The notes beneath the pieces are model-generated. The model had not been told where the DNA came from, searched no databases, and saw only the letters and a list, made by a program, of their open reading frames with translations. 64,000 nt of DNA, from NCBI GenBank assembly GCA_964598425.1, contig CAZRBV010000003.1, forward strand, positions 42,697-106,696, in the 5' to 3' direction. The translations under genes and the position numbers were made by a program. The DNA is from UBA12567 sp964598425 (GTDB lineage Bacteria; Planctomycetota; Phycisphaerae; Phycisphaerales; SM1A02). Of this stretch, positions 25,999 to 35,500 are shown piece after piece. How positions within the stretch are numbered: position 1 is the first letter of the stretch; each line of letters begins with the position of its first letter.

Positions 25999-27612
25999 TC
26001 ACTCGGCGAGTTTTGGGGTCTGCCCCGAACGCCTCTCGATATTGCCCAGAAAGAGCTCAGCGAGGGCTTCGTAAATCGATGTCGTGCACACAAGCGATGA
26101 GCACTCATAGGCAATGATTGCGGCCAACATGAGCGGTATCGTTACGAATCGAGCGTCGGTCATTTCAATCATGATGACGAAGACCGTGATTGGACTCTGC
26201 ACGACTCCGGCGAAATACGCAACCATGAAGAGCATGATCACAAACTGTGGTCTGATGCCGTGGAAGGTGTCATGGAAGAGATCGGCGAAGAGATCTCCGA
26301 GTCCAGCTCCGACCGAAAGGCTTGGATCAAAGAGGCCGCCGGGGATGCCACTGATCAAACTGAAGAAGGAGCCTGTCGCCTTTGCTGGCGCGTACCACCA
26401 GGGCGAGGGCCCAGGAACAACCCAGTCGTCGTAGAACTTCCGTTCGTTCGGATTCGCCAGCGTTCGATAGGCCTGTTCCAGCTCCAACGCGGACTCAAGC
26501 GGTTCGCCTGTCCGTCCCAGCAGCGTTTGGGCATGGGCCAGTTTGGCGTATGCCTGATGGACTTCGTCGAGAGACGCCTGCTGGGTGATGCCGAGCGTCG
26601 CGTAGTAGTCGGTATCGCGGTACATGAGAATCGCCCGAGCTTGCGGGTAACCGCTGCCATAACTCTGCCCGTCAGACAGCAACCCGGTGATGGCCAGTGC
26701 GATTCCCAGCCCGGCTGCGGTCAGCCACTTGTGGCGAGCGAGGCCCCGCGTCACTTTGGGGGTGCCCCACACCACCGCTCGGGCGAACAGGCCTCCGAGA
26801 AAACCACCAATGACCGCGATGACGATGATCGCCAGCCAATGCATGGCATCAAATCCGAACGCATGCGAGACCTGTCCATAGAACAGGTAGTCCCATCCGA
26901 GGCTGGCAATGACAACCGCTGAGGCGATCAACACCGTGCGGACGATGGTGCTGGCGTTGTCCTTTTCAAATGAACGGCCAATCTCCTCGAAGGCGAAGAT
27001 CATTCCCGCGATCGGTGCATTGAATGCCGCTGCAATGCCAGCCCCGCCACCTGCAAGAATGAGCCCTCGCTGCACAAGGTGCTCTGGGAACCGGCGGACC
27101 TTGGTTGCGAGATACATCAGGCAGGCTCCGACATGAACTGACGGGCCCTCGCGCCCGATCGTCATGCCTCCGAACAGCCCGATCGTGAGAAGTAGCATTT
27201 TCCCCAAGGCGATGCGGATAGACAGCATGTATCGCCGAAATGGGCTGTCCTTCACCTTGAGGCATGCGATTGCCTGCGGAATGCCCGTTCCTTCCGTGCC
27301 AGGGAAATAGCGGTCCCGAAGCCACAGAATGAGGACCATCGCAAGGACAATCCAAGCTGCTGCAAGCCAGATTCCGGTGCCCCCCGGAAGCGAAATGCCC
27401 CAGAGGGTCTCCAACTGATTGAGCCGGAGGAACATGTCCGATCCGAATATGTCCGCCTGCCTGAAGTACAGGGCTATGGCCCCGGTCAATGCGGCAGCGA
27501 GGGCCAGCACCAGCTGGGTCACGAACGCTCTCTTGGAGAAGAACCGCGTTTTCCAAGTCTCAGCGGGGGCGGTCCCGGTGGGACAGGCGTGGTTGTCAGG
27601 GGTGTGTGGCAT
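25999..27612 (-). CDS. ClC-type chloride channel/antiporter with inserted J-domain-like segment
   Basis: A 537-residue ClC protein with the key family signatures: GTGIP near residue 108 (usual GSGIP, Ser changed to Thr), GREGP at 153-157 with the external gating glutamate 155, FNAPIAGMIFAFEE with the internal proton glutamate region near 209-210, and GIPGGLFDP near 422-430. The glutamates suggest a Cl-/H+ exchanger rather than a passive channel. Residues about 333-400, in the loop between SGYPQARAIL and the next helix, are extra and resemble a DnaJ J-domain (DYYATLGITQQASLDEVHQAY..., EQAYRTLANPNERKFYDDW), but the HPD tripeptide is missing. No C-terminal CBS domains are present. E. coli ClC proteins support extreme acid resistance, which fits the HdeD neighbour. 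Confidence 0.92.
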   Translation of the reverse strand: MPHTPDNHACPTGTAPAETWKTRFFSKRAFVTQLVLALAAALTGAIALYFRQADIFGSDMFLRLNQLETLWGISLPGGTGIWLAAAWIVLAMVLILWLRDRYFPGTEGTGIPQAIACLKVKDSPFRRYMLSIRIALGKMLLLTIGLFGGMTIGREGPSVHVGACLMYLATKVRRFPEHLVQRGLILAGGGAGIAAAFNAPIAGMIFAFEEIGRSFEKDNASTIVRTVLIASAVVIASLGWDYLFYGQVSHAFGFDAMHWLAIIVIAVIGGFLGGLFARAVVWGTPKVTRGLARHKWLTAAGLGIALAITGLLSDGQSYGSGYPQARAILMYRDTDYYATLGITQQASLDEVHQAYAKLAHAQTLLGRTGEPLESALELEQAYRTLANPNERKFYDDWVVPGPSPWWYAPAKATGSFFSLISGIPGGLFDPSLSVGAGLGDLFADLFHDTFHGIRPQFVIMLFMVAYFAGVVQSPITVFVIMIEMTDARFVTIPLMLAAIIAYECSSLVCTTSIYEALAELFLGNIERRSGQTPKLAE

Positions 27613-27742
27613 GTGATCTGAGGAGGAACTCTACCCAATCGACGCTTTTTTGCTCAGGAGTTGAAAGGGTGCGTGGGGAAAGGCGTTGTCCGTGCTGGAT
27701 GCGACGAACGCGTCCCCGAACTCACTCTCTCCTCTCTCTCCG

Positions 27743-27773
27743 ACTGGACGGCCCCGAAATGGGGCCGTCCAGT
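27743..27773. repeat. perfect hairpin repeat, copy A
   Basis: A 13-bp perfect stem ACTGGACGGCCCC / GGGGCCGTCCAGT with loop GAAAT, preceded by a CTCTCCTCTCTCTCCG tract and followed by TGTTTG. The same unit recurs exactly 200 bp on. On the plus strand it looks like a terminator, yet the neighbouring genes on both sides run minus. Confidence 0.85.
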
Positions 27774-27942
27774 TGTTTGTGCGGCAGCCGGGATTCGGTG
27801 TGGGAGTGGGGGCCGTGCTCGGTCCAGACGATGGAATCATGATGTTTTTGAGGGCTGATGAAAGGAATGTCCCCCGCGGGCGTTGTCCCGGTTGGATGCG
27901 GAACAACGCAATCCACCTCAACTTGCCTCTCCTCTCTCTCCG

Positions 27943-27974
27943 ACTGGACGGCCCCACGTGTGGGGCCGTCCAGT
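27943..27974. repeat. perfect hairpin repeat, copy B
   Basis: The same 13-bp stem as copy A, with loop ACGTGT, the same CTCTCCTCTCTCTCCG tract before it and TTGTTTG after it. The loops differ while the stems are identical, which argues that the hairpin is being maintained. It lies 18 bp from the lipA stop, so it may end lipA transcription from the minus strand. Confidence 0.85.
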
Positions 27975-27992
27975 TGTTTGCGCACGCCTGAC

Positions 27993-28988
27993 TCAGCCGT
28001 CAGCGGCTGCCTTGATTGCTTGCGAGTCAGCGTGATATGAGCTTCTGACCAGCGGTCCGGACTCGACCCACCGGAAGCCCATTTGGAGCCCGGCCACTTT
28101 CCATGCCTCGAACGTCTCCGGGGTGATCCACCGATCGACGGGGAGATGGTTTCGCGTTGGCTGCAAGTACTGGCCAATGGTGAGGATGTCAGTTTCAGCG
28201 ATCCGTCTGATGTCTTCCATTGTTGCCAGAACCTCATCGTCGCGTTCACCAATGCCAACCATCAGGCTTGTCTTGGACGTCAGGCCAGCTTGCTTGATTT
28301 GCGAGAGAACCCTGATGGAGCGGTGATAGTCGGCTTGGGGGCGGACCGCCGGGTGCATCCGCTGAACCGTTTCCACGTTGTGGGCCAGAATATCCGGGGC
28401 CGAGTCAATGACGATCTGTATGTCCTTTTCATCGCCCTGGAAATCTCCAACGAGCGTTTCGATTGACATTTCTGGGCACGCAGCCCGCGTTCGGGTCACG
28501 GTTTCGGCCCAGGTGGCGGCCCCTCCGTCTGTGAGATCATCCCGGTCAACGGAGGTCACGACAACGTGCCTCAGCCCTGCCCCCTCGAGCATTGAGGCAA
28601 CCCGGCGGGGCTCGTCCAGATCCGTGACCGGCGGACGTCCGGTCTTGACATTGCAAAAACCACAAGCTCGGGTGCAGGTGTCGCCAAGAATCATGATTGT
28701 GGCGACCCCCCGATCCCAGCACTCACCGATGTTTGGACACGAGGCCTCCTGGCAGACCGTGTGAAGGCCAAGGCCATGAAGCCGTTTCTTGAGAGCCACA
28801 TACGACGCTCCGCCCGGGGCTCGGGCCCGGATCCATGATGGCTTTCGTGGCAGCGCCAGCGTTGACTTCTGGTCGTTTGAGAGCACCATGCCGCTGAGGC
28901 TGACAACGGCCTCACTCGCCTTGATGCGGGCGGTATCGCCTCCAAGCGGGCGGGGGTGACGATCTGGGGAAACGCTGGATTCTGCCAT
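27993..28988 (-). CDS. lipA: lipoyl synthase
   Basis: Started at ATG 28988 after GGGCGGGA (the open frame begins at 29132; an ATG at 28889 is also possible); 331 residues. It has both iron-sulfur motifs of lipoyl synthase: the auxiliary cluster CQEASCPNIGEC and the radical-SAM CTRACGFC, plus the C-terminal RSSYHA serine that binds the auxiliary cluster. It inserts two sulfurs into protein-bound octanoyl groups of the 2-oxoacid dehydrogenase and glycine-cleavage complexes. No lipB neighbour is seen. Confidence 0.96.
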   Translation of the reverse strand: MAESSVSPDRHPRPLGGDTARIKASEAVVSLSGMVLSNDQKSTLALPRKPSWIRARAPGGASYVALKKRLHGLGLHTVCQEASCPNIGECWDRGVATIMILGDTCTRACGFCNVKTGRPPVTDLDEPRRVASMLEGAGLRHVVVTSVDRDDLTDGGAATWAETVTRTRAACPEMSIETLVGDFQGDEKDIQIVIDSAPDILAHNVETVQRMHPAVRPQADYHRSIRVLSQIKQAGLTSKTSLMVGIGERDDEVLATMEDIRRIAETDILTIGQYLQPTRNHLPVDRWITPETFEAWKVAGLQMGFRWVESGPLVRSSYHADSQAIKAAADG

Positions 28989-29261
28989 TCCCGCCCATGG
29001 TATCTCAGCGGTGGTGGAGTTCCCGGCTGTCGGTGGCACTTGAGGGTTCAGGGGATGAGCCGAACGACAGAAACGGGGGCGAATTGTGGGCCCTCCCTGC
29101 GATCCAGATCCATCCAGAATCCGCGAAATCACGCTTCAATCCGCGATTGATGTTGAACAACTGCGAGGTTCAGAGTCGATGATTGGAGGCCCGGCAACGT
29201 GTTTGTCGGGTACAGTTGCCCGTCCAGAGACCCCTGTGGGGACCGTGTGGAGAGCCATGGC

Positions 29262-30773
29262 GTGAGCAAAAGCTTGGACGGTTTGACAGCCTGCAGGGAA
29301 GTGCCTGCCAGGTGGATGTTTGCGCTGCTCGCTGCTGGTGTGCTGTGTGCCGGCGGGTGCGAGGTCAACAGTTTCTTCGATCCGTCCAAGACGGGCTACT
29401 TTGGATCGTCGCCGGTCACGATGCCGGTGCTCGATCGAATCGCCGCCATTGAGCCGAGCGCTGACCTGTGGGGCCAGACAACACACGTGACGGCAGAGGA
29501 TCTCATGCCGAGCGATCTGGCCTACCGGCTTCATCCCGGCGACATTCTTGAATTGCAGATTTATGAACTGTATACGCCCGGGCAATTCTTTCCGGTCACG
29601 CTGCGGGTTGATCAGGCCGGTGCCATCCATGTGCCCGACGTGGGCGCTCTTTCCGCGGCGGGGCTGACGTTGCCAGAACTGCAGCAAGAGCTGGTGCACG
29701 CGCTCTCAAAGCAGGTCATGAAGAATCCTACCGTCACCGTCAATCTGGTGGATGGTGGTGCGCTGACGTACATCATTCACGGACATGTCAATCAGCCCGG
29801 CCGGTTCACGCTTCAGGATCCGACGCTGAGACTGCTTGACGCGCTGACAATGGCCGGAGGGGTGCCGCTCTCGACCCGGCGTATTTATGTTGTCCGGCAG
29901 GTGGCTGTTGCCCCCCATCTCCAGGCGACGTGGACCACAAGCTCGGCGTCTTCCAAGCCTGCGCAAACGCATTCGACCAAAGCGCCTCCGGTCGATATCG
30001 AGTCGCTGATTGATCAACTGAAGGATGAAGGGACTGGCGGTTCTCCGCCGCCCAGCCCTGGCGCCTGGGCTTCAACGGGGGACCCCCCGATCGATGTTGA
30101 GGATGTGTCTCCCTCTCATGTCACGCTGCCTCACGTCGAAGCAGGCGAGGAGACGTCAGCGGCCGAAGGCCATGAACCGTTCCTGTACCTCCCGGAGAAG
30201 AAACAGTGGGTCCGGGCTCGGCACGCAGCGGACAGTAGTTCCACAAGCAATGCCGAACATGATCCCGCGAGTGCGGATCTGGTTGTTGAACGCGTCATTG
30301 AAGTTCCATACCAGCGGCTATCCCACGGAGACACGAGCCTCAATCTCATCATCCGACCTGGCGATCAACTGTATGTGGACGGCCCGCCGGTCGGGTATGT
30401 CTATGTCAGCGGTGAGGTCCAGGCTCCCAACGCCTATCCACTGCCTTCGGCAGATCCGCTGACACTCAGCCGGCTCATTGCGATGGCTGGCGGCTTGGGC
30501 GCGTTGGCGATTCCAGATCGCGTCGATTTGGTTCGTCAGGTTGATGAGGGTCGTGAGGCGACCATCCGGCTCGATTTGGGGGCAATTCGTCGACGAACCG
30601 AACCGGACATCGTCATCAAGCCCAATGATCATGTGCTGGTCGGTACCAACTGGTTCGCCTACCCCCTGGCAGTCATCAGAAACGGACTTCGGATGAACTA
30701 TGGATTCGGATTCCTGCTTGATCGAAACTTCGGCAACGATGTGTTTGGGCCACCGCCCACGAATTTCCGTTGA
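29262..30773 (+). CDS. polysaccharide export lipoprotein (Wza/Poly_export, SLBB domains)
   Basis: Started at GTG 29262, which has GGAGAG upstream and gives a basic n-region; ATG 29316 would remove it. The product is about 503 residues with a signal ending in LCAGGC, a likely lipid anchor. A Poly_export domain (DLAYRLHPGDILELQIYE, LRVDQAGAIHVPDVG, LPELQQELVHAL) is followed by an SLBB domain, a long Pro/Ser/Asp-rich linker and a second SLBB block (LIIRPGDQLYVDGP, GYVYVSGEVQAPNAYPL). The family forms the outer-membrane channel for exopolysaccharide. It opens the EPS/exosortase locus, 48 bp before the exosortase gene. Confidence 0.9.
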   Translation: MSKSLDGLTACREVPARWMFALLAAGVLCAGGCEVNSFFDPSKTGYFGSSPVTMPVLDRIAAIEPSADLWGQTTHVTAEDLMPSDLAYRLHPGDILELQIYELYTPGQFFPVTLRVDQAGAIHVPDVGALSAAGLTLPELQQELVHALSKQVMKNPTVTVNLVDGGALTYIIHGHVNQPGRFTLQDPTLRLLDALTMAGGVPLSTRRIYVVRQVAVAPHLQATWTTSSASSKPAQTHSTKAPPVDIESLIDQLKDEGTGGSPPPSPGAWASTGDPPIDVEDVSPSHVTLPHVEAGEETSAAEGHEPFLYLPEKKQWVRARHAADSSSTSNAEHDPASADLVVERVIEVPYQRLSHGDTSLNLIIRPGDQLYVDGPPVGYVYVSGEVQAPNAYPLPSADPLTLSRLIAMAGGLGALAIPDRVDLVRQVDEGREATIRLDLGAIRRRTEPDIVIKPNDHVLVGTNWFAYPLAVIRNGLRMNYGFGFLLDRNFGNDVFGPPPTNFR

Positions 30774-30821
30774 GGTCACGGCGAATTCGGTGCACGACCT
30801 GTTCCCATCTGCAATGACCAC

Positions 30822-32597
30822 ATGACCAATCCCACTGCCATTCCGAATGACCCGGGGCGGATCTACAGTCCGTCATCGGCCGCGATTGCGCTAGCGACAG
30901 CGACTGTCCTGATCATCTTTACGTGGATGTTCTGGTCGTTCCTGTTGAGGCAGGTTCGATTTGCGATCGAGTTTCAGGCCGACTGGGGACACACACTGGT
31001 GATCCCATTCATTGCGGGGTGGTTCGTCTGGCTCAACCGCGATCGCATTCTGGCATCACCTCTCAGGCCGAGTTTGACGGGTCTCATCTTTGTTCTGGTG
31101 GGTGTGTGTTGGTTCAGTGTGGCATCGATTGGCCCCGTCCTGTTTCGCCATCACAACCTGATGGGTATGGGCGTTGGACTCACAATCTTCGGGCTCGTCC
31201 TGGCCCTGTGTGGCTGGCGAGCAATGAAGTGGATGTGGTTTCCGGTGCTCTATCTGATCGTGTTCAGCCAGACCGTTTCAGATCGGTTTCTTGAGATCGT
31301 GACGTTTCAACTGCAGGGAATTGCGACGGTCGGTGCTGAGATCGGCTTGTCACTATTGGGCTACGACGTATCTCGAGAAGGCCATGTCATCGATATCTAT
31401 CACGAAGGACGCCTTGTTCCTCTCAACATTGCCGAAGCGTGTTCCGGCATGCGGATGTTGGTGGCATTTCTTGCCCTTGGTGTTGCGATGGCATATCGAG
31501 GTCTCGATACGTTCTGGCAACGCGTGGTACTGGTTCTCATGGCGGTTCCGACGGCGATCTTTGTCAACATTCTGCGCGTGATGACGCTTGGAATTCTTTC
31601 GACGATGGACAGCAATTTTGCTTCGGGCGACTTCCACTCGATGGTTGGCCTGTTGTGGTTGGTGCCGGCGTTCTTCATCTACCTCGGAATCATGTGGGTG
31701 CTGAAGCTTCTTGTGTTGGATGGTGATGAGCCGGATGCGGAATCGTCTCCCTCGGCGCCGCGGACACTTCGCTTTGATAGACGAATCGTTGGTGTGTTTG
31801 TGGCGTGCGTTGCGCTCCTCGCCGTTGCAAAGGTAGGCTTCAGCTACGGAGCCGAGGCGCTGCAGGTCCACCTTCAGTCGCAGCCGGTACCACTTCGCAG
31901 ATCACTTTCTTTGATACCGTCGTCGCTTGGGTCATATCAATCGGTGCTTGATTCGCAGTATGACGCCGCGACCCTGGAACAACTGGGCACAAACAGCTAT
32001 ATCTCCAGGGTCTATGTCGATCAACTTGGCAGCACTCAGCGGCCGCTGCAGTTCCATGTTGCCTATTACACAGATCAGATCGACGCGGTTCCCCACGTTC
32101 CGGACCGGTGCATGACTGCGAGTGGCATGGTGCAACGATCTGCAGATCCCGAAAACGTTCCGCTTCCTGGGTTCGGCGAGTCATGGGAAGGCGATGGGTC
32201 GCATGAACTCGATGGACAGCCCTACCCGCTGGCGAAACGCGTTGATGTGGCGACCGGTGAGGAAGTTGTGGTTCGAATGCCAGTTGGAGATCGGCTGGTT
32301 CGTCATATGGAATTCCAGGATCCAAGGCATCCTGAACGAAGGGTCCATGCCGGGTATTTCTTTGTCGCAAACGGCCGATGGAAAGCGACGCCATCGGGCG
32401 TGAAGATGGCGGCATTCACCGGAGGGGACCAACACGCGTACTACTGCAAGGTGCAGGTTGTCGCAAATGGCGACGCGGGGTTTGACCGAGATGCGTTCTT
32501 CTCGGAGATCGGCCCCTTTCTCTCACAGACACTTCCTGAAGTCATGCGGTCGCTTCCCGATTGGAGCGAAGTGACCGGCAGCTCGGAGACCGATTGA
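30822..32597 (+). CDS. exosortase fused to an EpsI (DUF3485) domain
   Basis: A 591-residue protein. Residues about 20-300 form an eight-or-so-helix exosortase with the catalytic set: Cys207 in AEACSGMRML, Arg252 in PTAIFVNILRV and His272 in FHSMVG. These enzymes are transpeptidases that process PEP-CTERM-like tails. Residues about 320-585 are an EpsI-type extracytoplasmic domain (DAVPHVPDRCMTASG), usually encoded as a separate gene or as a fusion in exosortase loci. The next gene, the giant TPR protein, starts 1 bp after the stop. No obvious PEP-CTERM substrate is encoded in the window. Confidence 0.92.
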   Translation: MTNPTAIPNDPGRIYSPSSAAIALATATVLIIFTWMFWSFLLRQVRFAIEFQADWGHTLVIPFIAGWFVWLNRDRILASPLRPSLTGLIFVLVGVCWFSVASIGPVLFRHHNLMGMGVGLTIFGLVLALCGWRAMKWMWFPVLYLIVFSQTVSDRFLEIVTFQLQGIATVGAEIGLSLLGYDVSREGHVIDIYHEGRLVPLNIAEACSGMRMLVAFLALGVAMAYRGLDTFWQRVVLVLMAVPTAIFVNILRVMTLGILSTMDSNFASGDFHSMVGLLWLVPAFFIYLGIMWVLKLLVLDGDEPDAESSPSAPRTLRFDRRIVGVFVACVALLAVAKVGFSYGAEALQVHLQSQPVPLRRSLSLIPSSLGSYQSVLDSQYDAATLEQLGTNSYISRVYVDQLGSTQRPLQFHVAYYTDQIDAVPHVPDRCMTASGMVQRSADPENVPLPGFGESWEGDGSHELDGQPYPLAKRVDVATGEEVVVRMPVGDRLVRHMEFQDPRHPERRVHAGYFFVANGRWKATPSGVKMAAFTGGDQHAYYCKVQVVANGDAGFDRDAFFSEIGPFLSQTLPEVMRSLPDWSEVTGSSETD

Positions 32598-32598
32598 T

Positions 32599-35500
32599 AT
32601 GGCTACCAAGTCAAAGAAGAAGCACAGCAACCGAAAGGGCAAGAAGAAGCTCAACACGCGGTTGCTTGCCATTGTCGGGCTTGTCATCATGATGGTGGGC
32701 GGGGTTGGCGCGGGCCTGGTGTATCTCAAAATCAAGGGAAGCGTCGGCCGAAACCTGGCTGTCGGGCGGGCTCTTCTTGAGGAGGGGAAGCATGAGAAGG
32801 CACTTCGAGCGGTCGGCAAGGCTCTCTACCGTGAGACGGGCAATCAGGATGCGCACAACCTGCGGATAGAGATTTACGAGGACATGGTCCCGGAGACACC
32901 GGAACGAGCCCGCACGCTGTATCGAGACTACGTCGTGGCGCTTGCGCAGCACTCGCAATTCACTCAGGGCAGTGAGGAACTCGCTCTTCGGTCTCTGGAG
33001 GAGTGTTGGCTCGCAGCGATGGGCACTGACAGTGAGGCTTACTGGTCGATACTGGAGTCGCAGTCGGAGGAGCAGCGAAAACGCTTTGAACCAGGTACAC
33101 CGGTGTACAGCCGGGCCACCATGTTGTTAGGCCTTGCCCGTATGCGGCTTGGGCAAGCGAATTTCCTCGGCGATGTGGACGCCACCGGGCACGTTCGCTT
33201 TCCCGGGGAAGCTGAATTGACTGAGTACGTGGAGCTGGAGCCGGAGAGTGACAGCGGTCTGGCGAGATTGGCATTTGGTCGGATGGCAGTTGCGAGGCGG
33301 CTGGGGTTGGAAGGTCGGGTGCAGCAGGAAGCGCAGAATCTCGCGATGGCTCAGGCTACTTATGACGAAGCTGTCGCAAAGAACCCGACGGGCATCGAGA
33401 CGCTGCTTGCTGTTGTTCGCCACCTCTACGTCCACGAGCTTGTTTCGGAATTGCGTGGCTCAATGGATGCCGAGAGTCTCGGTTCCAAACTCGATGAGTT
33501 GAACGAACAGCTTGAGAAAGCTGAGAACCGCATTGCAACAGGCGTGGACGCGGAGCGGCATCAAGTTCTGGAGTTGGCTCGCTATCTGTCGCTGATTGAC
33601 TTGGCGAAAGGCCACCAACGGGCTGCCGATGTTTTTCGGTCCTGGCTGAAGCAGAACCCGGACGACCTCAACGCCAAAGTCCTGCTGGCAAATGAGCTGA
33701 TGGAGTTGGAGGATTTTGAAGGGGCGGATGCCATGTTGGTCGAGGTTCTGGGCCAACCATCACTACCGGTTTCCGTGGCGTCCCAGCGGCAGCAGAATGA
33801 CCGGCTTGCAGCAGCGATGACCCGGTTTGAGATCAATGAGCGGCAGCGGGCAGATGAAAACACCGCAGAAATCGCCGCGCGAGCACATGAGCTTCGAAAT
33901 CTGGTTCAGGACCTGACTGGCGGCGCATCCGACCACCCGCTTGTGTACGTATTGGACGGGAGGATTGCGCACGCTGAACGGAAGTATGCATCAGCCGTCA
34001 AGGCATTTGAACGTGCTATAGATTTCGGCGCCGTTCTCAATGCCGAGGCACTTCGACAAAGCGCCGATTCGCTTGAGCAGATCGGACAGGCCGGGCTCGC
34101 GGCGCAACGGCTTGAACAGGCGGTGAAGAGCGAGCCCCGGAGTATTCGGAATCGGATGCTGCTCGCTCAGCTCCACGCGAGAATGCGAGAGCCGGAAGCA
34201 GCACTCGAAGTCCTTGCCACGATACCGAACAATGTGCGCGATCAGAATCCTGAGATTGCGAGGCTCGAGGAGACGCTTCGACTGTCATCGCTTGCCCCAG
34301 CCGATCGTGCGGCCAACGTCGGATCGTTGGATGACGAGGTACTTCAGGCAATTGCCGAAGCGGATCGACTCGATGCTGCAGGGCAGCTCTCCCAAGCCTT
34401 GGACCTTTTGAAAGGACAGCTTGAAACCAATCCCGAGGATGTTCGGCTTCTGGTTGCGATGGCCCAGGTCGAGTCCCGCCTGGGCAATGTGGATTCCGCC
34501 AGTTCGTATATCGAGCGAGCAGTGGAATTGCAGCCGAGTAACGAGCGGTTGCGGCAAATGGCGTTGGCACTGGCCAACACCGATCCTGTGGAGATGGCCA
34601 AGGCGGCCATCGCCGAGCAGTACCCGGAGGGCGACAACCGCGACATCGCATTGTTCGTCAACCTGCAAGTCATCGCACGCCGTAATCAGAATCAAAGCGA
34701 ATCGCTTGCTGAGTCGGATCCGGAACGCTCAAAGGAACTCTTGGATGTTGCCAAGCGCGCGAGGGAGGCCGCCGCCCCGTTCGAGCAGCTCACGTTGAGT
34801 TCGGTTCAATCCAATAGCGATGCTTTTGCGTATCAGTTTGAGAAGCTGCTTGCGGCCAAGGACTTCGCTCAGGCAGAGGCGCTGCTTCCCGCAGCACGCG
34901 AAGAAGACTTTGACTCAGCGGGAGGGAATCTTGCCGAGGCTCGCCTGCTGCTGGAGAAGGGAATCTCGGCTGAACCCGGAAGCTCAAGCCGGACCCAACT
35001 GTTGACTCGGGCAGCGGCAGCAGCGCGGCGCGCAACGGAGGTGGCTCCGTGGCGCAATATGACGTGGGAAACACTGGCTCAGGCGATGGCCGAGGCGGGA
35101 GAATTGGAGGAGGCGCGACTTGCGTATGAAGAGCTGGTTCAGCGAAATCCCGGCGACGTGACGGCCATCAGCAGGCTCGCGCAATTGAATCTCCAAGAGG
35201 GTGGCGACCCTTCGCGGGCAGTCGCTATTCTCGCCGATGCTGCGCGAAGATCACCGGGTAACAGAAACCTGCGTGAGTCGTGGCTGCAGTTGGAAGCAGC
35301 CCATGGATCGCCTGGTCTGGCGCTTCGAGAGCGGCTTCTGGATTGGAAGCGCAATCCAGACGATCGAAATGCTGCAATCTGGTACGCGGGCATGCTGGCG
35401 GCTTTGCCGGTGGAGTATTCATACGATCTTGACAACGCTGGCAATCCTCGAATCTCGGGTCGTCAGTGGCTGGGTATGTCCGGGCAGGAACAAGCCGAAG

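Noticed and set aside
27722..28258. 178-codon minus-strand frame running through both hairpin repeats into lipA
   Set aside because: It overlaps lipA in another frame and reads the two palindromes as repeated peptide; lipA is certain.
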